From positions 41,879 through 105,878 of the forward strand of contig NZ_BBLX01000001.1 in the NCBI RefSeq assembly GCF_000971155.1: a DNA stretch of 64,000 nucleotides, in the 5' to 3' direction. This DNA comes from Demequina maris (lineage in GTDB: Bacteria > Actinomycetota > Actinomycetes > Actinomycetales > Demequinaceae). Positions 9,932-18,143 of this stretch are shown here, piece by piece; the stretch's first letter is position 1; every line of letters starts with the position of its first letter. Made by a program: the position numbers and the translations under genes. The notes beneath the pieces are model-generated. The model was given only the letters and a program-made list of their open reading frames with translations, did not search any database and was not told where the DNA came from.

Positions 9932-10900
9932 TCAGGGCACCTCGGGCGGCACCTCCGGGGTCGCGACCTCGGCCGCCTCGCGGTCGCGGGCGGTCTGCGC
10001 GACCACGATCGCGACCAGGACCACCGCGGCGCCCGCGAGCTGCAGCGGGGCCAGCGTCTCGCCGAGCCACAGCCACGCGATGAGGAACGCGAACAGCACC
10101 TCGGAGGACGCGAGGATGCCGGCGGCGGTGGCGTTGACGTGGCGGAGCGACATGAAGATCAGCACGAACGGGGCGAAGCCGCCGAGCGCGACGATCCACA
10201 GCAGCGGCACCCACAGCGGGAGCACGACGTCCGCGAGCGCGCCGTCCATCGAGATGCGCTCCACGAGCAGCGCCGGGTCGATCCGCCACCAGCCGGAGAA
10301 CGCCGCCCAGAAGGCCGTGGCGAAGGTGGACGCCCAGAAGGCCACCGCGAGCGGCGGACGCACCGCGACGCTGCGCTCGCCCGCGAGGAAGTAGAACGCG
10401 TACGCGGTCGCGGCGCCGAGCCCCGCGAGCACGCCGACGCCGTCGAGGCTCGAGTCCCAGAGCTCCGCGACCACGGCGAGGCCGAGCAGCACGCCGCCGA
10501 TCGCCCACCACAGGCGGCGATGCACGCGCTCCTTGAACACGAGCAGCGCCGTCAGCGCGACCAGCACCACCGCCGTGTACTCGAACAGGAGGGCCACGCC
10601 GACGGGCAGGCGGGCGATCGCGACGGAGTAGAGCCACTGGATCATCGCGAGGCCCGCGATGCCCAGCAGCGCGTAGAAGCCGAGCTCGCGCCGGGTCACG
10701 CGGAACTGGCCGCGGTCGGACACGAGCAGGACCGTTCCGGCGATGAGCATCGTGGCGAGCGCGCGGGCGAACGTGAGCTGCTCGGGCGTGATGCCGGCCG
10801 CCATGACGACCTTCGACATCGACCCGTTGATGCCGAACAGGGCCGCGCCGGTCAGCGCGAACGTCGCGCCGAGCGCGGGGGAGCGGTGCGGGAGGGCCAC
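9932..10900 (-). CDS. EamA/DMT-superfamily exporter
   Basis: Inner-membrane permease of the drug/metabolite transporter superfamily, 322 aa, ten predicted membrane helices in two EamA repeats (about residues 8-140 and 160-295). Typical pieces are the first-helix ALFGINGSMSKVV and the fourth-helix LYSVAIARLPVGVALLFEYT; the second repeat ends with ASSEVLFAFLIAWLWLGET. The short cytoplasmic tail is acidic and Pro/Val-rich. GTG at 10900 is chosen because TACGCT lies 6 nt upstream, a leaderless arrangement. The substrate may be an amino acid or a metabolite such as a nucleoside and cannot be read from sequence. Confidence 0.9.
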   Translation of the reverse strand: MALPHRSPALGATFALTGAALFGINGSMSKVVMAAGITPEQLTFARALATMLIAGTVLLVSDRGQFRVTRRELGFYALLGIAGLAMIQWLYSVAIARLPVGVALLFEYTAVVLVALTALLVFKERVHRRLWWAIGGVLLGLAVVAELWDSSLDGVGVLAGLGAATAYAFYFLAGERSVAVRPPLAVAFWASTFATAFWAAFSGWWRIDPALLVERISMDGALADVVLPLWVPLLWIVALGGFAPFVLIFMSLRHVNATAAGILASSEVLFAFLIAWLWLGETLAPLQLAGAAVVLVAIVVAQTARDREAAEVATPEVPPEVP

Positions 10901-10906
10901 GGCGTC

Positions 10907-10912
10907 AGCGTA
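10907..10912 (-). promoter_or_regulatory. -10 element (TACGCT), probable leaderless promoter of the EamA gene
   Basis: On the minus strand TACGCT is followed by 6 nt (GACGCC) and the GTG start at 10900. Confidence 0.5.
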
Positions 10913-10998
10913 GGTGCTCGGGCGGCGGCGAACCCGCAGGCAACCGCCCGGCGAGGCAGTAGCATCGTGCCGTCCGTCCCGACCCGAGGAGTCCCATC

Positions 10999-11352
10999 GT
11001 GAACGCCCTTCGCTACGCCCTGCTCGTCCTCCACTTCGTGGGGCTCGCCGCGATCCTCGGGCCCGCGCTCGACCAGCTCAAGGCCGACACGAAGCGGATC
11101 ACGATGGCGATGGTGTGGGGCGCGCGGGCGCAGCTGGTGACCGGCCTGGGCCTCGTGGCGCTCGCGGAGATCCGCGCGAGCCAGGAGGACTTCGAGGTCG
11201 ACCACGTGAAGATCGCGGTCAAGCTGCTCGTGGCGCTCGCGATCGTCGGCATCGCGGAGGCGACGCGCAAGCGCGAGAACCCCGTCACGCCGTTCTGGAT
11301 CGTCACCGGCCTGACGGTCGTCAACATCGTCGTGGCCGTCGCGTGGCGCTGA
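10999..11352 (+). CDS. Small four-helix integral membrane protein
   Basis: 117 aa, not assigned to a named family with certainty; similar proteins are common in actinobacteria. Four predicted membrane helices lie near residues 4-25, 38-57, 70-88 and 98-115, linked by short charged loops. There are no cysteines or obvious catalytic residues. GTG at 10999 has GAGGAG about 8 nt upstream and TAGCAT at about 10959 as a candidate -10, giving a roughly 30-nt leader. The GNAT gene starts 2 nt after its stop, so the two are probably co-transcribed. A role cannot be inferred. Confidence 0.8.
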   Translation: MNALRYALLVLHFVGLAAILGPALDQLKADTKRITMAMVWGARAQLVTGLGLVALAEIRASQEDFEVDHVKIAVKLLVALAIVGIAEATRKRENPVTPFWIVTGLTVVNIVVAVAWR

Positions 11353-11353
11353 C

Positions 11354-11836
11354 GTGATCGAGGTCCGCCCGGCCGTCACGGCGGACGCCGCCGAGATCGT
11401 CCACCTCGGCGCGCTCATGTACAAGGCGGTGGGCGCCAAGCCCACGCCCACGTGGGCGGTCGAGTCGACCCGCATGGTGCGCGAGCGGCTCGGCAGGGAC
11501 CTCTTCGGCATGGTGATCGACGCACCCGAGGGCGGCCTGGCGGCGTGCGGCCTCGTCAACGTGGCGCCGCGCCTCGCGCGTCCCGGTGCCGACGCGCACG
11601 CGATGGGCTACATCCAGTGGGTGTCCACCGCCCCGCAGCACCAGCGCAAGGGCTACGCGCGCGCGATCATGGAGGCGCTGCTCGACGAGACGGACCGGCG
11701 CGGGATCGAGGTCGTCGAGCTGCACGCGAGCCCTGCGGGCCTGCACCTCTACCAGGACCTCGGCTTCTTCATCAAGCACGACAACGTCGCGATGACGTCC
11801 GTGCGGCGCCGCCCGCGCGGGCAGGGCCCGGTCTAG
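11354..11836 (+). CDS. GNAT-family N-acetyltransferase
   Basis: 160-aa GCN5-related acetyltransferase using acetyl-CoA. The strand 4/motif A region is clear: GYIQWVSTAPQHQRKGYARA (about residues 90-109), with the Q/RxxGxG/A pyrophosphate loop. Motif B near the end reads LHLYQDLGFF. The N-terminal IEVRPAVTADAAEIVHLGAL is the usual first strand and helix. GTG start at 11354, 2 nt after the stop of the membrane protein gene. The 3' end overlaps the convergent TspO-like gene by 4 bp. The acceptor substrate is unknown. Confidence 0.9.
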   Translation: MIEVRPAVTADAAEIVHLGALMYKAVGAKPTPTWAVESTRMVRERLGRDLFGMVIDAPEGGLAACGLVNVAPRLARPGADAHAMGYIQWVSTAPQHQRKGYARAIMEALLDETDRRGIEVVELHASPAGLHLYQDLGFFIKHDNVAMTSVRRRPRGQGPV

Positions 11837-12693
11837 CCGACCTGCGAGCCGCGGTCGCGCTGCCGCCGCGCCCAGCGCAGCGCGCGCACCTGCGCGGCGA
11901 CGGTGGCGACCGCGGTCGTGAGCACGATGGCGCCCGCCGCGCCGATCGCGGTCCATCCGACCACCGTGTCCTCCGGCGTGCCGTAGAGGCGTCCCTCGCC
12001 GATCCACGCGAGGCCCCACGCGAGCGTCGCGGTCGTGGTCCACGCGAGGACGGGGGAGACCGACAGGTCGCGGACCATCGCGATCCCGAGGAAGCCGGTC
12101 GCCACCAGCACGCCGACCGCGGCCGGCATGCCGTCCTCCGGGTCGCTGCCGAGCCACCATGCGACCACCGCCGTGACGTTCGCGACGGTGGCGACGGTCG
12201 CCCAGCCGAGGTAGAGGCCCACCGGCGCGTCGGAGACGGCGGCCACGAGCAGCGAGGCCGGGCGGCCGCGCCCGAGCCGTGCCGCCGCGATGCCCAGGGC
12301 GATGAGGATCGCGGCGAGGACGCCGACCGAGGCGGCGAGCCACTCCCGCTGGACCACGTAGATCCAGGCGGCGTTGAGCAGCATCGCGGCGAGGACCGGC
12401 CACGCGATCGCCCGCAGGCGCGGGCTCGAGCCGAGGGTGGGGAGGGCCTGGACGACGGCGAACACCGCGAGGGCGGCGTAGATGACGGACCAGACGCCGA
12501 AGGCCGGGGTCGCGGGCGCGAGGAGCGTCGCATCGGCGGCGAGCACGCCCCCGGCGGCCTCCTCGATCGGGGTGCCGCCGAACGCACCCGAGCCCCACGC
12601 CGCGCCCAGGATCGCCACCACGGCGCCCACCAGGACGAGCGCGCGCTCGGCCACCGCCCAGGGCGAGATCTCCTGCTCCACCGTCATCGTCAC
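11833..12693 (-). CDS. TspO/MBR-like tryptophan-rich membrane protein
   Basis: 286 aa with about eight or nine predicted membrane helices, longer than the classical five-helix TspO. Family-like segments are PAFGVWSVIYAALAVFAVVQ (about residues 62-81), LLNAAWIYVVQREW and PVGLYLGWATVATVANVTA, all resembling long actinobacterial 'tryptophan-rich sensory proteins'. GTG at 12693 is the first start and an ATG lies two codons in; AGGAAGGGG is upstream. It converges on the GNAT gene with a 4-bp overlap and is divergent from parE. TspO proteins bind tetrapyrroles or sterol-like ligands, but that property is not established for this long subgroup. Confidence 0.75.
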   Translation of the reverse strand: MTMTVEQEISPWAVAERALVLVGAVVAILGAAWGSGAFGGTPIEEAAGGVLAADATLLAPATPAFGVWSVIYAALAVFAVVQALPTLGSSPRLRAIAWPVLAAMLLNAAWIYVVQREWLAASVGVLAAILIALGIAAARLGRGRPASLLVAAVSDAPVGLYLGWATVATVANVTAVVAWWLGSDPEDGMPAAVGVLVATGFLGIAMVRDLSVSPVLAWTTTATLAWGLAWIGEGRLYGTPEDTVVGWTAIGAAGAIVLTTAVATVAAQVRALRWARRQRDRGSQVG

Positions 12694-12787
12694 GTTGTCC
12701 CCTTCCTGCCAGGGCTAACGCTCCCACGTCCCGAGATCATCCGCACGCTCATCGGTGAGGCGGCGCGCCGCCGTCGGACGGCGCAAC

Positions 12788-12793
12788 TAGGAT
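12788..12793 (+). promoter_or_regulatory. -10 element (TAGGAT), probable leaderless promoter of parE
   Basis: TAGGAT ends 7 nt before GTG 12801. It overlaps the alternative ATG at 12792, which therefore cannot be translated from this transcript. Confidence 0.5.
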
Positions 12794-12800
12794 GTCCGCC

Positions 12801-14897
12801 GTGGCGAACGACTACTCCGCTAGGCATCTATCCGTCCTCGAGGGCCTCGAGGCGGTGCGCAAGCGACCCGGCATGTACATCGGCACCACCGACTCGCGTG
12901 GCCTCATGCACTGCCTGTGGGAGATCATCGACAACTCGGTCGACGAGGCCCTCGGCGGCTTCGGCGACCGCATCGAGGTCGTGCTGCACCCCGACGACTC
13001 GGTGGAGGTGCGCGACCTCGGCCGCGGCATCCCCGTGGACGTCGAGCCCAAGACCGGGCTGACCGGCGTCGAGGTCGTCATGACCAAGCTCCACGCGGGC
13101 GGCAAGTTCGGCGGCGGCTCGTACGCCGCGTCCGGCGGCCTGCACGGCGTCGGCGCGTCGGTGGTGAACGCGCTGTCCGAGCGCCTCGACGTGTGGGTGG
13201 ACCGCGGCGGCAAGACGCACCACATGGGCTTCCGCCGCGGCGAGCCCGGCTACTTCAAGGACCCCGCCACCGGTCCCGTGCCCGACGCCGAGTTCGTGCC
13301 GTTCGTCACCGGCTCCGAGCTCGCGATCGTCGGCAAGGTCGCGAAGGCGCGCACCGGTACCCGCATCCGGTACTGGGCGGACCGTCAGATCTTCAACAAG
13401 ACCGCATCGTTCACCTACGAGGACCTGCTGGTCCGCGCCCGCCAGACGGCGTTCCTCGTGCCCGGGCTCACGCTCGTCGTGCGCGACGAGCGCAACCCCG
13501 CCGAGCCGCACGAGGAGGAGTTCCGCTACGAGGGCGGCGCGCGCGACTTCGTCGACTTCATCGCGGCCGATGCGGCGGTCACCGACACCTGGGAGCTCAC
13601 CGGGACCGGCACGTACACGGAGACCGTGCCCGTGCTCAAGCCCAACGGCCACCTCGTGTCCGAGGAGGTCGAGCGCGAGTGCCAGGTCGACGTCGCGCTG
13701 CGCTGGGGCACCGGCTACGAGACCGAGACCCGCTCGTTCGTCAACATCATCTCGACGCCCAAGGGCGGCACCCACCTCGCCGGCTTCGAGGCGGGCCTGG
13801 TCAAGGTGCTGCGCGCGCAGATCACCGCGAACGCGCGCCGCCTCAAGCTCACGGGCAAGGACGGCGCGGAGCGCATCGAGAAGGACGACATCATGGCGGG
13901 CCTCACCGCGGTGGTGACGGTCCGCATCCCCGAGCCGCAGTTCGAGGGCCAGACCAAGGAGGTGCTCGGCACCGGGCCCGTCCGCGGCATCGTCGCGAAG
14001 GTCGTCGAGCAGGAGCTCACCGCGATCCTCACCTCAACCAAGCGCGACACCAAGGCGCAGGCGAACACCGTCCTCGAGAAGGTCGTCGCCGAGATGCGTG
14101 CCCGCGTGGCCGCGCGCAAGCAGAAGGAGATCTCGCGGCGCAAGAACGCGCTCGAGACCTCGTCGCTGCCCGCGAAGCTCGCGGACTGCCGCTCGAACGA
14201 CGTCGAGCAGTCGGAGCTCTTCATCGTCGAGGGCGACTCGGCGCTCGGCACCGCGAAGCTCGCGCGACGCTCGGACTTCCAGGCGCTGCTGCCCATCCGC
14301 GGCAAGATCCTCAACGTGCAGAAGGCTTCCGTCACGGACATGCTGCACAACGCCGAGTGCGCGTCGATCATCCAGGTCGTGGGCGCCGGCTCGGGCCGCA
14401 CGTTCGACCTCGACGCCGCGCGCTACGGCAAGATCATCCTCATGACGGACGCCGACGTCGACGGCGCCCACATCCGCACGCTGCTGCTCACGCTGTTCTT
14501 CCGCTACATGCGCCCGCTCGTCGACGCGGGCCGCGTCTTCGCCGCCGTGCCGCCGCTGCACCGCGTCGAGGTGTCGGGCTCCGCGCGCCGCGAGAAGGAG
14601 TACATCTACACGTACTCCGAGAAGGAGCTGCAGGAGACGCTGCGCGACCTCAAGCGCGCGGGCCGGAAGTACAAGGAGGACATCCAGCGCTACAAGGGCC
14701 TGGGTGAGATGGACGCCGACCAGCTCGCGGAGACCACGATGGACCCTGGGCACCGCACGCTGCGCCGCGTGACGAGCGCCGATGCGGCGGCGGCCGAGCG
14801 CGTCTTCGAGCTCCTCATGGGCAACGACGTGGCGCCGCGTCGCGACTTCATCATCGCGGGGGCCGCCTCGCTCGACCACTCGCGGATCGACGCATGA
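12801..14897 (+). CDS. parE: DNA topoisomerase IV subunit B (ParE/second GyrB)
   Basis: ATPase subunit of a type IIA topoisomerase that decatenates chromosomes with ParC. About 698 aa. The GHKL ATPase begins with LEGLEAVRKRPGMYIG and EIIDNSVDEALGG. The transducer follows. The TOPRIM domain has the glutamate in EGDSALG (E477) and the metal-binding TDADVDGAH (D550 onward). EGDSALG rather than GyrB's EGDSAGG marks the actinobacterial ParE-like type. GTG at 12801 is chosen over ATG 12792 because TAGGAT ends 7 nt before it and no spaced Shine-Dalgarno serves the ATG. The partner parC lies about 7 kb away on the other strand. The next gene overlaps by ATGA. Confidence 0.95.
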   Translation: MANDYSARHLSVLEGLEAVRKRPGMYIGTTDSRGLMHCLWEIIDNSVDEALGGFGDRIEVVLHPDDSVEVRDLGRGIPVDVEPKTGLTGVEVVMTKLHAGGKFGGGSYAASGGLHGVGASVVNALSERLDVWVDRGGKTHHMGFRRGEPGYFKDPATGPVPDAEFVPFVTGSELAIVGKVAKARTGTRIRYWADRQIFNKTASFTYEDLLVRARQTAFLVPGLTLVVRDERNPAEPHEEEFRYEGGARDFVDFIAADAAVTDTWELTGTGTYTETVPVLKPNGHLVSEEVERECQVDVALRWGTGYETETRSFVNIISTPKGGTHLAGFEAGLVKVLRAQITANARRLKLTGKDGAERIEKDDIMAGLTAVVTVRIPEPQFEGQTKEVLGTGPVRGIVAKVVEQELTAILTSTKRDTKAQANTVLEKVVAEMRARVAARKQKEISRRKNALETSSLPAKLADCRSNDVEQSELFIVEGDSALGTAKLARRSDFQALLPIRGKILNVQKASVTDMLHNAECASIIQVVGAGSGRTFDLDAARYGKIILMTDADVDGAHIRTLLLTLFFRYMRPLVDAGRVFAAVPPLHRVEVSGSARREKEYIYTYSEKELQETLRDLKRAGRKYKEDIQRYKGLGEMDADQLAETTMDPGHRTLRRVTSADAAAAERVFELLMGNDVAPRRDFIIAGAASLDHSRIDA

Positions 14898-15343
14898 GCG
14901 GGCTGCCGGGCCGGGCGCCCGAGACGCACGAGGGCGCGCCGCCGTGCCCCGTCCACCCCTACGGCTTCCACACCCGTGCGAGGGTGCGCCCGGCGGGCAG
15001 CGCGACGGTCTTCCGTGACGCGTCGCCCGTGGGCATCCCCGCCCGCTGCCCGCAGCTCGAGCACGAGCTCGACGAGGCGGACCGCGAGGTCGACTTCATC
15101 GACGAGCTGTGGATGCGTGAGCGCGCCGCGCGGGGCTTCGGGCTGACGCTGCTCGGCGTCGCGCTGGTCGCCGCCGTCGTGATCGCGCTCGTGCTCGGCG
15201 CCGCGGGCACCGTCGCCATCGTGGCCGCGGTGCTGGTCGGCGGAGCCGTCGTGATCGGCCTCGACCGGGCCGACCGCGCGATCCACCGCGAGCGCCTGCG
15301 CCGGGTGCGCGACTGGCATCGCCGCGTCGGCACGCCGCGCTAG
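14894..15343 (+). CDS. Hypothetical protein with two C-terminal membrane helices
   Basis: 149 aa, not recognised. The N-terminal 60 residues are soluble, with two cysteines (CPVHPYGFH and ARCPQLEHEL), followed by an acidic stretch (LDEADREVDFIDELWMRERAARG). Two adjacent hydrophobic helices span about residues 77-97 and 99-117, then a basic tail (RAIHRERLRRVRDWHRRVG). It starts by a 4-bp ATGA overlap inside parE, so it is translationally coupled to the topoisomerase gene. Function unknown. Confidence 0.75.
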   Translation: MSGLPGRAPETHEGAPPCPVHPYGFHTRARVRPAGSATVFRDASPVGIPARCPQLEHELDEADREVDFIDELWMRERAARGFGLTLLGVALVAAVVIALVLGAAGTVAIVAAVLVGGAVVIGLDRADRAIHRERLRRVRDWHRRVGTPR

Positions 15344-15452
15344 CGTCCATCCGGCGGGTCCCGGCGGACCTTTGCCACAATGAAGTCCGAAGTCCCCCCA
15401 GACAAGCGACGTCGTGGATGCGGTCAGCCGCGTCCCCGACCAGAGGGATGAG

Positions 15453-16739
15453 ATGGCCGACGAACGTGTGAACCCGGGCGACCACGAGCACTCGCTCGAG
15501 CCCGTCGGGCTCATCCAGCAGTCCGGGGCGATCCTGCGCGTGGGCCGCATGATGCTCGCCGCGGGGACCGCGAGCTACCGCGTCAAGGAGGCGATGGCCG
15601 CCGTCGCGAGCGCGCTCGGCATCGACCGGCACACGGCCGCGGTCACCCTGACCGAGATCACCGCGACGACCCACCGCGGGTCCATCTTCCGCACCGAGGT
15701 GACGGAGGTGCGCAAGTTCGGCGTGAACGCCGAGCGCATCGCGCTGCTCGACGACTTCCGCACCGCGATCCCCGAGCGGACCACCGTCGACGAGGTGCAC
15801 GCCGCGCTCGACCGCATCGAGACCAAGCCGGCGCTGTACCACCCGGCCGTCAACGCGCTCTCGGCCGGCGCCGCCTGCGCGGCCTTCGCGGTGCTCAACA
15901 ACGCGCGCCCGCTCGAGGTGCTCGCGGTCCTCATCGCCGCGACCGGCGGCCAGTTCCTGCGCCGGGCCCTCGCGCATCGTTCCTTCAACCCGTTCGGCAC
16001 GACCATGGTGGCCGCGGCGCTGGCCTGCGGGATCTACCTCGCGTCGGTCGCCCTGTACGGGATCTTCGGCGCGGCAGTCGACGTGCACGCGTCGGGCTAC
16101 ATCGCCTGCACGCTGTTCCTGCTGCCGGGTTTCCCGCTCATCACGGCCGCGCTCGACCTGGCCAAGCTGGACTTCTCCGCGGGGATATCGCGCCTGGTGT
16201 TCGCCACGATGATGATCGTGGGTGCGGCGCTGTCGGTGTGGGCGATCACGCTCGTGGGCGCGCTCGACACCAGCGCGCGCGAGCCGATCCCGCTCGACGC
16301 CTTCCCGCACTACGCGATGATGGCGATCGCCAGCCTGGTGGGCGTGCTCGGCTTCGCGCTGATGTTCAACTCGCCGGCGAGGATGGCGCTGTCCGCCGCG
16401 CTCATCGGCATGGTCTCGAACACGGCCCGCCTGCTGCTCATCGACCACGGCGTCATGATCCAGATGGCGACCGTGATCGCGTGCGTCCTCGTGGGCGTGC
16501 TCGCCGCGGCCGCCGCCCCGCGCACGCCGTCGCCGATCATCACCCTGCAGGTCCCGGCCGTGCTCGTGATGATCCCGGGCGTCATGGCGTTCCAGTCCGT
16601 GGTGAGCCTCAACGAGGGCGACTACAACGCGACCATCGCCTCGATCCTGCAGGTGCTTCTCGTCGTGCTGTCGATCCTGGTAGGACTGGTGATCGGCAAG
16701 CTCATCACCGACCCCAAGTGGGCGTTCGACCAGTCCTGA
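15453..16739 (+). CDS. ThrE-type threonine/serine exporter family protein
   Basis: Inner-membrane exporter of the ThrE family, 428 aa, fusing the ThrE N-terminal domain (about residues 20-260) and the C-terminal small-exporter domain (about 290-425). The soluble N-terminal helix LIQQSGAILRVGRMMLAAGT and the HPAVNALSAGAACAAFAVL segment are typical. About ten membrane helices follow, including GYIACTLFLLPGFPLITAAL and PAVLVMIPGVMAFQSV. ATG at 15453 is chosen over GTG 15414 because AGAGGG lies about 5 nt before it. The two unrecognised genes downstream follow closely. Threonine/serine export is the family role; substrate not proven here. Confidence 0.88.
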   Translation: MADERVNPGDHEHSLEPVGLIQQSGAILRVGRMMLAAGTASYRVKEAMAAVASALGIDRHTAAVTLTEITATTHRGSIFRTEVTEVRKFGVNAERIALLDDFRTAIPERTTVDEVHAALDRIETKPALYHPAVNALSAGAACAAFAVLNNARPLEVLAVLIAATGGQFLRRALAHRSFNPFGTTMVAAALACGIYLASVALYGIFGAAVDVHASGYIACTLFLLPGFPLITAALDLAKLDFSAGISRLVFATMMIVGAALSVWAITLVGALDTSAREPIPLDAFPHYAMMAIASLVGVLGFALMFNSPARMALSAALIGMVSNTARLLLIDHGVMIQMATVIACVLVGVLAAAAAPRTPSPIITLQVPAVLVMIPGVMAFQSVVSLNEGDYNATIASILQVLLVVLSILVGLVIGKLITDPKWAFDQS

Positions 16740-16771
16740 GGCGGCGCGTGGCGCCGGGAGCGGAGGCGATC

Positions 16772-17131
16772 GTGGGACCGTCGGGCTATCGCGCCATCGA
16801 TCCGGACCTGCCGTGGATGGGACGCAGCGTGCTGGGGCCGCGACGCCTGCGCGCGGACGATGCGCGGGCCGTGATGGCCGCCGAGGACCCCGTCGCGCTC
16901 GGGCTGATGCTGGCGTATGCGCGCTCGTACGCGGGCACGTTCGGCGGGATCGTGCAGGGGATCGCCGGGGCGGCGGCCCTGACGATGCTCGGGAGGCGCC
17001 GCGAGGCGGCGTGGGCCGTCGCGGTGGCCGGCGGCTCCGGCCTCGTCGTCGTGGAGACCCGACGGCGTGCTCGGCAATGGGAGGCGGTCATCGAGACCCG
17101 CCTCGCGGTCCTCGGGTCGGGTGCGGCATGA
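16772..17131 (+). CDS. Hypothetical protein downstream of thrE-like gene
   Basis: 119 aa, not recognised. GTG at 16772 has GGAGG 5 nt upstream, better placed than the GTG at 16748. The N-terminal half is soluble (YRAIDPDLPWMGRSVLGPRRL). A hydrophobic middle (about residues 58-95, GGIVQGIAGAAALTML and AVAVAGGSGLVVVE) could form one or two membrane helices, followed by a basic RRRARQW tail. It starts 32 nt after the exporter and overlaps the next gene by ATGA, so the three probably form one operon. Confidence 0.65.
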   Translation: MGPSGYRAIDPDLPWMGRSVLGPRRLRADDARAVMAAEDPVALGLMLAYARSYAGTFGGIVQGIAGAAALTMLGRRREAAWAVAVAGGSGLVVVETRRRARQWEAVIETRLAVLGSGAA

Positions 17132-17952
17132 CCCGGGTCATCGAGCCGACGCGCCGCATCGCGGTGCTCGACGCGCACCGGCTGAGCGACCGGGCGGTGG
17201 CGCGGCTCGCGAGCGCGGCCGCGTCGATCGTGGTGCTGAGCAGCGACGCGCTGTTCGACGACGGGGAGCGGTTCCGCGACCTCGTGCCGGACGTCGAGCT
17301 GGTGGACGGCGGGCTCGTCCGCGGCGACGTGCGCGAGGCGATCGTGCGGGCCGCCGACCTGGGCTGCCGGCTGCTCGCGGTCCCCGAGCCGATCCGGCGG
17401 CGCCGCTTCCTCCACCTCGCGGTCAACGGCGCGATCGACGCCGCCGAGCGCGGGCATCCCACGGTGGCGGTGCTGGTGATGCGGCCCCACGAGGTCGAGG
17501 GCGACGTCGCGGTGTTCTCCAACACCGGCGAGGCCTCGGGCTACGGCCTGGCCTTCGCACTGGAGATCGCGATGCGCCGGGGCGTGGCCGTCGCGCGGAT
17601 CCTGCCCAAGAAGGGCCTGTACGTCCGCCGCACCGCCGAGGTCGGGCATCGTGCCGACGTCGAGGCGGGGGAGGCCGGGGTCAAGGTCCGCTACCGCAAG
17701 GTGGCGCGCCCCCTCGAGACCGTGCTGCGCGGGCAGTACACGCTCGCGGTCCACTCGGTGCTCGACGTCATCGGCAGCCGGTCCGCGCGTGCCGGCGTGG
17801 GCGCCCCCGCACGGATCCAGCACGACCCGAACGTCGACGCCGTGCTGTGGCTGCTGCGGTTCTTCCGCGGCGACGTGCTGCTGGTCGCGGACGGCGTGCG
17901 GCTGCGCCAGGCCCGCGTGAAGGCAGCGGAGGACGACGCGCCGCTCGTCTGA
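17128..17952 (+). CDS. Unrecognised alpha/beta protein in thrE operon
   Basis: 274 aa, no family recognised. It opens like a Rossmann-type domain (RRIAVLDAHRLSDRAVARLA, then SIVVLSSDALFDDGERF) and a second alternating region follows (HPTVAVLVMRPHEVEGDVAV). A conserved-looking FSNTGEASGYGLAFALE segment near residues 130-146 could be a ligand loop. Later RILPKKGLYVRR and a charged C-terminus. No membrane helix. It begins inside the stop of the preceding gene. Two repeated strand-helix units could suggest a nucleotide-binding or universal-stress-like fold, but no diagnostic motif is present, so no function is assigned. Confidence 0.7.
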   Translation: MTRVIEPTRRIAVLDAHRLSDRAVARLASAAASIVVLSSDALFDDGERFRDLVPDVELVDGGLVRGDVREAIVRAADLGCRLLAVPEPIRRRRFLHLAVNGAIDAAERGHPTVAVLVMRPHEVEGDVAVFSNTGEASGYGLAFALEIAMRRGVAVARILPKKGLYVRRTAEVGHRADVEAGEAGVKVRYRKVARPLETVLRGQYTLAVHSVLDVIGSRSARAGVGAPARIQHDPNVDAVLWLLRFFRGDVLLVADGVRLRQARVKAAEDDAPLV

Positions 17953-17986
17953 GCGCGCCGGCACACCGCTCCTGCTCCGCCTGCTC

Positions 17987-18062
17987 CAACCGGCGTACCA
18001 CGACGCTCTCGACCCGAGCGACCAGGGACGACGCGTGCGAACCTGCTGGTGTACGCCGGTTG
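17987..18062. repeat. 76-bp element, copy 1, with 12-bp terminal inverted repeats
   Basis: Begins CAACCGGCGTAC and ends GTACGCCGGTTG. It aligns without gaps to the 76-bp element at 19244-19319 with about 57 of 76 positions identical by eye; the centre ACCAGGGACGA is shared. The two copies are in direct orientation and bracket the VOC and HxlR genes. Non-coding. Confidence 0.8.
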
Positions 18063-18084
18063 CGTGCGAGGGCCTTGACGCTCT

Positions 18085-18101
18085 ACTTGTTTTTTGCAAG
18101 T
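18085..18101. promoter_or_regulatory. Candidate HxlR operator (ACTTG-N7-CAAGT)
   Basis: A short dyad, ACTTG and CAAGT around a T-rich centre, lies just downstream of a TTGACG hexamer (18075-18080), so a bound protein would cover the likely promoter of the VOC-HxlR pair. This is inferred from symmetry and position only. Confidence 0.4.
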
Positions 18102-18143
18102 GTGGGCGGTGGTGACATTCACAACCCTGGGGAGGGGATCACC

